64,000 bases of DNA, from assembly GCA_018716135.1 (NCBI GenBank), contig DVKG01000011.1, positions 1-64,000 of the forward strand. The letters are read 5' to 3'. The position numbers and the translations under genes are program-made. This DNA comes from Scybalosoma faecavium (lineage in GTDB: Bacteria > Bacillota > Clostridia > Christensenellales > Christensenellaceae). The notes under the pieces were generated by a model. It was not told where the DNA came from. It did not search any database and saw only the letters and a program-made list of their open reading frames with translations. This document shows, one piece after another, positions 34,986 through 42,755 of the stretch (position 1 is its first letter; the number at the start of each line of letters is the position of its first letter).

Positions 34986-35023
34986 CCGCTTCGCAAATTC
35001 TGCTGCGAAGCGGTATTTATTTA
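34986..35023 (+). terminator. Calcium-ATPase gene terminator
   Basis: Perfect 10-bp stem CCGCTTCGCA / TGCGAAGCGG (34986-34995, 35004-35013) followed by TATTTATTTA. It slightly overlaps the end of the convergent Nim-like gene. Confidence 0.8.
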
Positions 35024-35487
35024 TGTTCTTTGCATGTTATTTCGTCAGCTCGCAGTTTAAATATGCAAACCTCATCCAGCGCCGTCGCTGAAAACTCCCA
35101 ATTCGATTTTCCCGTGCTGTGACGCATTATCTCGCGCAGAGCGGCCTCTTTATCCGCTGTGTTTTCTATAAACGAAACCTCGCCTTCGCCCATAACGCAT
35201 TGATACTTCGCTGTATAATTACATGCTGCTTCGGCCTTGCGCAGACCGTAATTTGTGTCCATTTCAAAAGCGGCAAATCCGTTCCGCTTTATAAGGTCAA
35301 TCTTCCTGCCTTCTTTTGCACTGTGAAAATAGAATACAAAGTCTCCGTTCTGCTCTGTATAGCCGAAATTCATAGGAACGACATACGCCCTTTTTCCATC
35401 TGCGAATCCCAGCCTCATACACGTGCAGTCATCCACAATACTTCTTATTTTGTTTATATCTTTTATTTCTCTGTCTTTTCTTCTCAT
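35017..35487 (-). CDS. Nim-like pyridoxamine 5'-phosphate oxidase family protein
   Basis: 156-residue split-barrel flavin-binding protein of the PNPOx-like group that includes nitroimidazole resistance proteins (NimA). Family segments: MRRKDREIKDINKIRSIV at the N-terminus, GKRAYVVPMNFGY (~32), FYFHSAKEGRKIDLIKRN (~53), and GEGEVSFIENTADKEAALREIMRH. No catalytic assignment can be made. The ribosome site is weak, and the start lies 13 nt after the AIM24 gene stop, so it is probably translated from the same mRNA. Confidence 0.83.
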   Translation of the reverse strand: MRRKDREIKDINKIRSIVDDCTCMRLGFADGKRAYVVPMNFGYTEQNGDFVFYFHSAKEGRKIDLIKRNGFAAFEMDTNYGLRKAEAACNYTAKYQCVMGEGEVSFIENTADKEAALREIMRHSTGKSNWEFSATALDEVCIFKLRADEITCKEHK

Positions 35488-35500
35488 GTTATTTCTCTTC

Positions 35501-36175
35501 TCAATCTTTTGACGGCATGAAGGGTATTATTCTGGAAGCAAGCTCAGATATGCTCATCGTTTGCAGCCAAACTTTGCCCGGGCCCGTCAGCTTTGTCAAA
35601 AACAATCCCTCTCCGCCAAACAGAGCATTCTTTATTCCTTTCTGCATCTGCGCAGAATACTGTACGCTCGCTTCAAAAAACGCTACGTTTCCCGTATCTA
35701 CGAGCATGCTTTCGCCGGGCGCTAATTCATATTCGCCTATGCTGCCGTCCAGCTCCAGAAATATCATTCCTACTCCGGAATACCGCTGCAAGACAAAGCC
35801 TTCCCCGCCGAAAAATCCGCCTTTTGCCTTTGTCAGGCTGGCGCTTATGTCCACGCCTTGAGTTGCACACAGAAACGCACCCTTTTGCGCTATATATTCA
35901 TTTCTTCCCGTAAGCTCAATCGCTTTGATCGTCCCCGGCACGCTGGATGCGAAAGTTATTTCGGCGGCGCCGCGCGCGGTATACGTTGCCAAAAAGGCAG
36001 ACTCGCCGCTGAACATTCTGCCAAACGCCTTGCCCAGCCCTCCGCGCATGTTGGTCTGCATATCTATATCGCCTCGCATCCAAGTCATACCGCCCGATTG
36101 CGTATAAATACTCTCTCCGCTCTGAAGTTCAATGCTGACAGCCGGCGACGGGTTGCCCCAGATTTTATATCTCAT
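35501..36175 (-). CDS. AIM24 (TIGR00266) family protein
   Basis: 224-residue all-beta protein of the AIM24/DUF124 family. Typical strands: SIELQSGESIYTQSGGMTWMRGDI, ITFASSVPGTIKAIEL, GGFFGGEGFVLQRYSGVGMIFLELDG, and GLFLTKLTGPGKVWLQTM. The molecular role is unknown; family members form trimeric rings. GGAGG lies 11 nt before the ATG; a closer ATG is out of frame and stops after five codons. First gene of a pair with the Nim-like gene. Confidence 0.85.
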   Translation of the reverse strand: MRYKIWGNPSPAVSIELQSGESIYTQSGGMTWMRGDIDMQTNMRGGLGKAFGRMFSGESAFLATYTARGAAEITFASSVPGTIKAIELTGRNEYIAQKGAFLCATQGVDISASLTKAKGGFFGGEGFVLQRYSGVGMIFLELDGSIGEYELAPGESMLVDTGNVAFFEASVQYSAQMQKGIKNALFGGEGLFLTKLTGPGKVWLQTMSISELASRIIPFMPSKD

Positions 36176-36199
36176 ATTTCATATTTCCTCCTTAACTTC

Positions 36200-36226
36200 A
36201 TTCCATATTCCACATTCCATATTCCA
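36200..36226. repeat. Short tandem repeat upstream of the AIM24 gene
   Basis: ATTCCATATTCCA occurs at 36200-36212 and 36214-36226. Two copies only. Confidence 0.6.
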
Positions 36227-36242
36227 TATGTACTTCTGTATA

Positions 36243-36276
36243 CAAAAAGCAGATCCCGCGCAAACGAGATCCGCTT
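36243..36276 (-). terminator. Terminator of the adhE operon
   Basis: Stem AGCGGATC / GATCTGCT (one G-T pair) followed by TTTTTG on the reverse strand. Confidence 0.7.
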
Positions 36277-36299
36277 ATCATACTTAGTTAATCTCCTAA

Positions 36300-37211
36300 T
36301 TACGCGCCGATCTTAGCTTTGAGCTCAGCGATAGCCTTCTCCAAAGCAGCAGCGTCAGCGTATTTCAGATCTTTCGCGAAAGCGTCGATCTGATCCGCCG
36401 GGAGTTCAGCAGAGCAACAAGCTACCTTGCACGCATTACCCTGAGCCATACCAGCCAGAGCAGAAGCGTGAGACATAGCTATCATTGCATCTGTGCATTC
36501 AGCGCCAAGCTCATATGCGAGCGCGCCGTATTCGAGAAGCTCCTGCATAGCCAGCAGGGCAAAAGATTTGCCGAATTCTGTGCCGAAGCAATATCCTCTG
36601 AGTGTTCTGTCGAGCAACTTAACGATAGAAGCTCTGAGACCTTCTTTTGTAGGAATGAGCAGGTCGCTGTCGTTGACAGACATCTCAGGCAGTACGCCAA
36701 AGTTAGCCAAACGTGTATCCTCAACAGGAGCATACGGAGTGACTTCGTCACCGGAAGCCGCGCCGGCAATTACTGTTACGAGAATAGATTTGCCCGGAAC
36801 TTTGGGGAATATCTTCTCTGTATTTGTTTCGGAATACTCAGCAGCGAGAGCCGCGAGATCCGGATTGTCGAGTTCATAACGGAGCCAAGCCAGCTTAGCG
36901 CAAGCCATAACTTCGTCGCCGCCTACAGCCATAATGAGATCTGCGTTCATGCTGAAAGCTGCGCCGCCAGCAGCGTGAACCGCACTCATAGAGCCGTCTG
37001 CACCAGCATAAACCTGAACTGTTATCTTCATAGCGTCGAGCAGTTTAATAACGCTCTTTACGCCAAAAGAATCAACCAGGTCGGGTGAAGTGATTACGAG
37101 AGCTTTTTTGCGGTCGTAAACATTCTTCATCTCGGCGAGTGCAACAGGAAGGCAGCCTCTTTTGAAGTAAACTTTTTTGGGTACACGAAGTGTCCAATAC
37201 AGTTCTTCCAT
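36300..37211 (-). CDS. Degenerate AdhE-type alcohol dehydrogenase homologue
   Basis: 303-residue intact ORF homologous to the C-terminal iron-dependent ADH half of AdhE. It begins like the end of the AdhE linker (RVPKKVYFKRGCLPVAL versus LPEKVYFKRGCMPVAL in adhE of this window) and keeps the overall order of blocks. The functional residues are gone. The nucleotide motif GFGGGSAMDAAK is GGDEVMACAK here, the Asp/His ligand block DVLTHALEAY is ASIVKLLDRT, and the His-rich NHSMAHKLGARCH is NACKVACCSAEL. It is also ~100 residues short of the AdhE ADH half. So it should bind neither Fe2+ nor NAD. Codon use is strongly biased like adhE, and the gene has its own AAGGAGG 11 nt before the ATG. It lies 113 nt downstream of adhE. 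Confidence 0.82.
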   Translation of the reverse strand: MEELYWTLRVPKKVYFKRGCLPVALAEMKNVYDRKKALVITSPDLVDSFGVKSVIKLLDAMKITVQVYAGADGSMSAVHAAGGAAFSMNADLIMAVGGDEVMACAKLAWLRYELDNPDLAALAAEYSETNTEKIFPKVPGKSILVTVIAGAASGDEVTPYAPVEDTRLANFGVLPEMSVNDSDLLIPTKEGLRASIVKLLDRTLRGYCFGTEFGKSFALLAMQELLEYGALAYELGAECTDAMIAMSHASALAGMAQGNACKVACCSAELPADQIDAFAKDLKYADAAALEKAIAELKAKIGA

Positions 37212-37254
37212 TATTGGCAGTTCCTCCTTCTTAAAAAAGTAGCCTTAGTTAAAA

Positions 37255-37283
37255 GGGACTCTGGGCAATGCGCCCAAAGCCCC
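37255..37283 (-). terminator. Hairpin between adhE and its paralogue
   Basis: Stem GGGGCTTTGGGC / GCCCAGAGTCCC with two G-T pairs and a 5-nt loop, followed by only four T on the reverse strand. It is strong enough for a partial terminator or an mRNA-stabilising element that sets the ratio of the two products. Confidence 0.6.
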
Positions 37284-37324
37284 TGTTGCTAGTGTTCTTT
37301 TATAGAATCTAAGCGGATATTAGA

Positions 37325-39994
37325 TTATTCGCCGATAACCCAATCCTTACCGTAGTAGCAAGCCTTGTAGAGAGCTTCGATCTCGGGGATGGTGGGATAT
37401 CTCGGAGAAGCGCCTGTGCACTGGTCGTCGAATGCTTCAACAGCCATGAGCGGAACGAGCTCGAGGAACTCAGCCTCAGAAGGACCGCCCTGAGGACGTG
37501 TCTCGAAGTGCTCCTTGATTGACTTAGGAGCGTTAACCTTGTTCTGCAGCTCTTCGATAGCCTTCAGCAGGTTCTCAACCTTATCGATGTCTGTCTTACC
37601 AGCGATACCGCAGTAGTCAGCAACTTCAGCATATCTTTCGATGCTCTGAGGCCACTTGTACTGGGGGAATGTACCCATTCTTGTGGGAGCGGGGTTGCAG
37701 TTGTATCTGATAACGTTTCTGAGGACCAGAGAGTTAGCGATACCGTGCTGTACGTGGCAACGAGCACCCAGCTTGTGAGCCATGGAGTGGTTAACACCCA
37801 GGAATGCGTTAGCGAATGCCAGACCAGCGATCATGGAAGCGTGAGCCATAGCCTCGCGAGCTTCCTTGTCGTCCTTACCGAACTCATAAGCTCTGGGCAG
37901 GTATTCGAATACCAGCTTGCAAGCTGTCAGAGACCAACCACGTGTGAAGTCTGTAGCCAGAGTGGATACATATGCTTCCAGAGCGTGTGTCAGAACGTCG
38001 ATACCGGAGGAAGCTGTCAGACCCTTCGGCTGATCCATCATGTTGTCTGCGTCAGCAATAGCCATTGTGGGCAGGATTGCGTAGTCAGCGATGGAGTACT
38101 TGATGTGAGCTTCATCATCTGTGATGATGGAGAAAGGTGTAACCTCGGAACCTGTACCGGAGGATGTAGCGATTGCAACCATCTTGCACTTAACGCCCAT
38201 CTTCGGGAATGTGTAGATTCTCTTACGGATATCTACGAAGCGGAGAGCCAGATCCTTGAAGTCGCACTCCGGATGCTCGTACATGATCCACATGATCTTA
38301 GCAGCGTCCATTGCGGAACCGCCACCGAAACCGATGATGCAGTCAGGCTGGTAAGCGTTGATAGCCTTCAGACCTTCGCGAGCGCATGTCAGTGTCGGGT
38401 CAGGTGTAACCTGAGAGAATGTTGTGTGACCGATACCGAGTTCATCCAGGATGTTCTCGATGGGCTTGCTGTAACCGTTGCCATAGAGGAATGTATCTGT
38501 GATGATCATTACCTTCTTGCACTCGTAAACGTCACGCAGTTCCTTCAGAGCTACGGGCATGCAGCCTCTCTTGAAGTAAACCTTCTCAGGCAGCTGGAGC
38601 CACAGCATGTTCTCTGTTCTGCGAGCAACCTGTTTTGTGTTGAGCAGGTTGTAGATACCAACGTTGTTAGATACAGCGTTGCCAGCCCAGGAACCGCAGC
38701 CCAGTGTCAGAGACGGGATGAGCTTGAAGTTGTACAGGTCACCGATAGCACCCTGAGAAGAAGGCATGTTGATGAGGATACGGCATGTCTTCATTGTCTC
38801 AACGAACTCGTCGATAACGTCCTTGCCCTTAACTTCATCAGCATAGATAACGGATGTATGACCGATACCACCGTCTTCGATCAGCTGTGTAGCGATTGCC
38901 ATACCCTCTTCCCATGTCTTGTACTTGTACATAGCCAGAGCTGTGGACAGTTTCTCATGAGCGAAGGGCTCGTTTGTTACGTCGGGATCTGTTACTTCAC
39001 CGATCATAACTTTGTACTTAGCGTCGATGTCGAGGCCTACCAGTTCACCGATCTCTCTGGGTGTACGACCAACGATCTTAGCGTTGATGCCGCCGGCGGG
39101 TGTCAGCAGTACGCCGCGAACAGCTTCTGTTTCCTTAGCGTCGAGGAAGTATGCGCCGCGCAGAGCGAACTCCTTCTTAGCTGCGTCATACATGCTCTCG
39201 GGGATGATAACGGACTGCTCGGAAGCGCAGATTGTACCGTTATCGAAGCTCTTGGACTGCATTACGCTGTTAACTGCATGCTTCAGGTCAGCTGTCTCGT
39301 GGATCAGAACTGCGCAGTTACCGTTACCAACGCCTACAGCGGGCTTACCAGAAGAGTAAGCAGACTTAACCATTGCAGGACCGCCAGTTGCGAGTGTGAT
39401 GTCGCAGTCTCTCATGATCTCGATGGAGAGCTGGATGGAGGGAACGTCTACCCAAGCGATGATGCCTTCGGGAGCGCCAGCAGCTACTGCAGCTTCGAGG
39501 ATAACCTTGCAGGCTTCGATTGTGCAGTTCTTAGCTGTCGGGTGAGGAGAAACGATGATACCGTTTCTTGTCTTCAGAGCCAGCAGGCACTTGAACATTG
39601 CTGTGGATGTCGGGTTTGTTGTAGGAACAACAGCAGCGATAACGCCGATGGGCTCGTATACTCTGTAGAAACCAAAGCTTGTGTCCTCATCGAACTTGCC
39701 TACTGTCTGGCAGTTCTTGTATGCGTTGTAGATGTACTCTGTAGCGAAGTGGTTCTTGATAACCTTATCTTCTACCAGACCCATCTTCGTCTCAGCTTTA
39801 GCCATCTGAGCGAGAGGAATTCTCTTAGCGTTACCTGCCATAGCAGCAGCTTTGAAGATCTTGTCAACCTGTTCCTGTGTGTAGGTGGAGAATTTCTTCT
39901 GAGCAGCCTTAACTTCTGCAATACGAAGCTGCAGAGATTCAGCGCTGTCAACAATCTCGGGGCTTACGGGAGCCGCGTTTTTTGTTTCTGTCAC
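37325..39994 (-). CDS. adhE: Bifunctional acetaldehyde/alcohol dehydrogenase AdhE
   Basis: 889-residue fermentative enzyme that reduces acetyl-CoA to acetaldehyde and then to ethanol, recycling two NADH. The N-terminal ALDH domain (~1-450) has YEPIGVIAAVVPTTNPT and the catalytic Cys in NGTICASEQS (~255). The C-terminal Fe-ADH domain (~465-870) has GFGGGSAMDAAK (~560), GTGSEVTPFSI, and the metal ligands in DVLTHALEAY and NHSMAHKLGARCHVQHG. Members polymerise into spirosomes. GTG start with AGGAGG 8 nt upstream. Codon use is strongly biased towards preferred codons, a sign of very high expression. Confidence 0.97.
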   Translation of the reverse strand: MTETKNAAPVSPEIVDSAESLQLRIAEVKAAQKKFSTYTQEQVDKIFKAAAMAGNAKRIPLAQMAKAETKMGLVEDKVIKNHFATEYIYNAYKNCQTVGKFDEDTSFGFYRVYEPIGVIAAVVPTTNPTSTAMFKCLLALKTRNGIIVSPHPTAKNCTIEACKVILEAAVAAGAPEGIIAWVDVPSIQLSIEIMRDCDITLATGGPAMVKSAYSSGKPAVGVGNGNCAVLIHETADLKHAVNSVMQSKSFDNGTICASEQSVIIPESMYDAAKKEFALRGAYFLDAKETEAVRGVLLTPAGGINAKIVGRTPREIGELVGLDIDAKYKVMIGEVTDPDVTNEPFAHEKLSTALAMYKYKTWEEGMAIATQLIEDGGIGHTSVIYADEVKGKDVIDEFVETMKTCRILINMPSSQGAIGDLYNFKLIPSLTLGCGSWAGNAVSNNVGIYNLLNTKQVARRTENMLWLQLPEKVYFKRGCMPVALKELRDVYECKKVMIITDTFLYGNGYSKPIENILDELGIGHTTFSQVTPDPTLTCAREGLKAINAYQPDCIIGFGGGSAMDAAKIMWIMYEHPECDFKDLALRFVDIRKRIYTFPKMGVKCKMVAIATSSGTGSEVTPFSIITDDEAHIKYSIADYAILPTMAIADADNMMDQPKGLTASSGIDVLTHALEAYVSTLATDFTRGWSLTACKLVFEYLPRAYEFGKDDKEAREAMAHASMIAGLAFANAFLGVNHSMAHKLGARCHVQHGIANSLVLRNVIRYNCNPAPTRMGTFPQYKWPQSIERYAEVADYCGIAGKTDIDKVENLLKAIEELQNKVNAPKSIKEHFETRPQGGPSEAEFLELVPLMAVEAFDDQCTGASPRYPTIPEIEALYKACYYGKDWVIGE

Positions 39995-40191
39995 GTGTTC
40001 GTCCTCCTGTGATTTTTTGTACCTTAGTGTGGTAATGGTTTATTATTATTTATATTCAGGCTTTTCAGCCAAAAATATCATATAAATATCGAACAGCCGA
40101 AAATGCTCACAAATAGCGTGATGACCACTCGCAGCGGCGCGCAGACACCAGTTATCCTCTATACATTTTTCTCTTCTCGATTTCTATTTGT

Positions 40192-40220
40192 ATTGTATCA
40201 GTATACAATTCAAAAGTCAA
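40192..40220 (-). promoter_or_regulatory. adhE promoter with palindromic operator
   Basis: On the reverse strand TTGACT (40215-40220), 17-nt spacer, extended -10 TGATACAAT (hexamer 40192-40197). A perfect inverted repeat ATTGTAT-CAGT-ATACAAT (40192-40209) covers the spacer and the -10. Its TTGT/ACAA ends recall Rex sites, but the whole is two bases shorter than the usual 18-bp Rex box. The leader to the GTG is about 190 nt. Confidence 0.75.
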
Positions 40221-40224
40221 TACT

Positions 40225-40639
40225 TTTTTACTGTTACAGATGAAAAAAACATTGTTAATTTTAGTCATTCGCACCGTCAGTATGTGAAATAAAGAGCAAA
40301 CATGACAGCCGATTAACCGCGGTTTAATGCGAAAAAATCAAAATAATTTAATGAGCTAGCATAGTTGTACGCATTAATTCACAAACTTCACGACTTTGAC
40401 ATAAATTACATTATCAGATACAACTGTTAAAATTTTCACATTTTTATTTTTTGTATCAATATACTTTTTTACGTAATTATATACGCCGTTTTGACTGTTT
40501 TCACTCGCTCCCGTGCGTATATTAATCAATATTAACTATTTTTTCACATACATATCCTTATTTTGGATTATTATTTTTCGCACAATCTTCTCATTTCGTG
40601 ATTGTTTCCATTATTATATTTGATGCGAATTTCAGGCAA
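40225..40639. other. AT-rich non-coding region upstream of adhE
   Basis: No gene is supported. A second partial copy of the adhE operator, TTGTATCAATATACTT, lies at 40451-40466. A GC palindrome AACCGCGGTT lies at 40315-40324 within ATTAACCGCGGTTTAAT. TTGACA at 40397-40402 followed by TACAAC 17 nt later is a weak plus-strand promoter match with no gene to serve. The region may hold further regulatory sites of adhE. Confidence 0.5.
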
Positions 40640-40664
40640 ACTTAAAGCCGGGCTTTCGCCCGGC
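40640..40664 (-). terminator. Terminator of the caspase-like gene
   Basis: Perfect 7-bp GC stem GCCGGGC / GCCCGGC (40647-40653, 40658-40664) with a 4-nt loop, followed by TTTAAGTTT on the reverse strand. Confidence 0.65.
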
Positions 40665-40713
40665 CAAGCTTTTTTATATTTATTTTAAGCTGTTTTCGCT
40701 GCGCTGCTCCCGC

Positions 40714-42573
40714 TCAATATACCGTAAAACCTACCGAAATTGTTCCTGATCTTCCGTTTTTGTTCTCCGCCCATATTTTCGCAGTGTACTGACCTGCATC
40801 TACTCTCGCTCCGTCCGATGTGTAATCCCAGTTCAGAACGACCGGTCCGGCCTTTGCCTCCGCGCCTTCAGCCACAGAGCATACCTTGTTCCCTATAACG
40901 TCATATATATCGCAATATATTTTTGCCGCGTCGCTCAGCTCCGCATTTATTTCAACATAATTTGTGTTGGTATAGCTCTGACCGTCGCTCAACTCGGGCG
41001 CGTTCTCCTGCTCTTTAAATACAAAATCTACCGTGACCTTATCCGAAATACTGCCCGACGCATAGTTCGCCGTCACATTAAATGTGTACTTCCCGTCCGG
41101 AAGAGCTTTGCCTTTGTCGTCTTTTCCGTCCCAGATTATGTGTTTATTGCAGATGTAATACGTGCTGCCTCCCGACGTAGTGCCTTCCAAGGCGTCGGCT
41201 TGTATTTTATCTGCCAGCTTGCGCACTGTCTTTCCGTTCGAATTTGTTACCGTACAGCTTAGCGTAGCTGCGGATGTGAGCTTCTGAGCGAAGGAGCAGG
41301 ACGCCAACACATCAAACTCGTCGCCGGCGGACATCACCGCACTGCTGTCGCAGGACAAATTCAGCTCCGGCGTCACCGTCCGAGTCGTAACGCTCACGCC
41401 TGACACGGGAGAATAGCTCTGACCGTCTACATATAATCTGTAGGCATAAACCCCCGTATCAAAATTCTTCAAAGGAAGAGTAATCGTCTTGCTCTTGCCC
41501 GCGCTGACTGTGTATTTCTTCATCGCAACCCGAGTAACTCCGGAAACGGACGGATTAGTTTTATACGGATAGAGCGCGAGCAGGTCTATATTGCGCACTC
41601 GGGATTTATCTGCTGTATATATCGCAAGCTGAGTCGTAACTTTCTTTTTTGCATATATCGTAACAGATACCGTTCCTTTTTTATAATCTACCGTCACCGG
41701 GCTGAGCGTCGCTTTGGGAGCTTTGCCCGTCGAGCTTGTGTACGCCGCGAGGCAAGTGTAATCCTTCTGAGGATATACGCTGCACGCCGTGGAGGGCTGT
41801 GCTTTAGTTATAAAGTTGTACAGCTCGTTGAGCGATACCATTCCGTTGCAGTTCTCATCCGCAGGGAATTCTTTATAAGAAGACTTGTTTCTGTCTATGC
41901 CCATCGCATACGCAATGTTAGTAGAGAATATACCTCTTTCACTTTCCTGAAGCGACGTCATCTCCGTGCGGCAGGCGCAAAGCACTTTGAATTTGCTGTT
42001 CGTCAGAGCTGTCGAGCGCGATTTAACCGTTTCAAATTCAGAGCAAAAGTCCTCCGCAAAGCTGTCGCTCGAATAGTCGGAAGCGCTTCGTCCTATCAGT
42101 CCGCCCGAATTGCACGCATCTATTATAAGAACTACCTTTCCCTTTATATCTGCAAAACACTCTGCCAGCTGATCCGCAGTCACATATTCGTTCAGGTTTA
42201 AAGCTATAGCCGCTCTGCCGTTGGCATACGCTCCGTGTCCGCTGTATGTGAGCACGCTTACGTCGTCCGCGTCCGCGCTGCCGAATTGTTTTTTAATTCT
42301 GGTTTTGAGCTTGGCCAGAGTGTTCGCGTTTGAATTTGTAAGTTTAAGCGCGCTTTTATATCCCGATTTTCTCATCGCATCGCGCAGCGCCGTAGCGTCA
42401 TTCTCGGGCGCCGGCGAGAGATTGTATCGGCTGCTGTTATAATCCCCTATGCCTATATTTATAGAGCGATAATACTTTTTGCCGTCGCCGCTCGAGCTTC
42501 CCGCCATAGCCGTACTCGGCAAAAACACGGCAAGGCACATAACAGCAAGCAGCATACTTAATATCCTTTTCAT
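40714..42573 (-). CDS. Secreted caspase-family protease with FlgD-like C-terminal repeats
   Basis: 619-residue exported protein. The signal peptide is residues 1-24 (end TAMA). A caspase fold (~35-280) follows, with the catalytic pair His in LTYSGHGAYA (~112) and Cys in LIIDACNSGGL (~154). The rest is beta-rich: a central domain (~290-400) and two FlgD-Ig-like units (WDGKDDKGKALPDGKYTFNV near 480; WDYTSDGARVDAGQYTAKIWAENKNG at the end). Caspase-like C14 peptidases usually cleave after Arg/Lys or Asp. The Ig-like tail suggests a role at the cell surface or in the medium. GGAGG lies 4-5 nt before the ATG. A serpin gene lies directly upstream on the same strand. Confidence 0.88.
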   Translation of the reverse strand: MKRILSMLLAVMCLAVFLPSTAMAGSSSGDGKKYYRSINIGIGDYNSSRYNLSPAPENDATALRDAMRKSGYKSALKLTNSNANTLAKLKTRIKKQFGSADADDVSVLTYSGHGAYANGRAAIALNLNEYVTADQLAECFADIKGKVVLIIDACNSGGLIGRSASDYSSDSFAEDFCSEFETVKSRSTALTNSKFKVLCACRTEMTSLQESERGIFSTNIAYAMGIDRNKSSYKEFPADENCNGMVSLNELYNFITKAQPSTACSVYPQKDYTCLAAYTSSTGKAPKATLSPVTVDYKKGTVSVTIYAKKKVTTQLAIYTADKSRVRNIDLLALYPYKTNPSVSGVTRVAMKKYTVSAGKSKTITLPLKNFDTGVYAYRLYVDGQSYSPVSGVSVTTRTVTPELNLSCDSSAVMSAGDEFDVLASCSFAQKLTSAATLSCTVTNSNGKTVRKLADKIQADALEGTTSGGSTYYICNKHIIWDGKDDKGKALPDGKYTFNVTANYASGSISDKVTVDFVFKEQENAPELSDGQSYTNTNYVEINAELSDAAKIYCDIYDVIGNKVCSVAEGAEAKAGPVVLNWDYTSDGARVDAGQYTAKIWAENKNGRSGTISVGFTVY

Positions 42574-42681
42574 ATGTCCTCCCCCATCTCCTCTTGATTG
42601 TCACTACATTATACACCTTTTATCATTATAAGATAAGTTAATTCTAACACTTTTTGCAGAATTATTGCTTTATTTACACAT

Positions 42682-42711
42682 AAAAAAACGCACTCCGACA
42701 AGGAGTACGTT
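42682..42711 (-). terminator. Serpin gene terminator
   Basis: Stem AACGTACTCC / GGAGTGCGTT (one G-T pair) followed by TTTTTTT on the reverse strand. Confidence 0.85.
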
Positions 42712-42755
42712 TCGCGGCTTTTTAAGTTATTCTTTTTATGCTTTTATCTTTTATA

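Noticed and set aside
36200..36226. Possible CRISPR-like or microsatellite array
   Set aside because: Only two 13-nt copies one base apart. No CRISPR array or cas gene is seen anywhere in the window.
37745..40012. 755-codon open frame on the plus strand opposite adhE
   Set aside because: It mirrors adhE exactly, is Cys/Ser/Val-rich with no recognisable domain, and has no ribosome site. The strong codon bias of adhE leaves the opposite frame free of stops.
40397..40425. Plus-strand promoter in the gap upstream of adhE
   Set aside because: TTGACA is good, but the -10 (TACAAC) is weak and no plus-strand gene follows for several kilobases.
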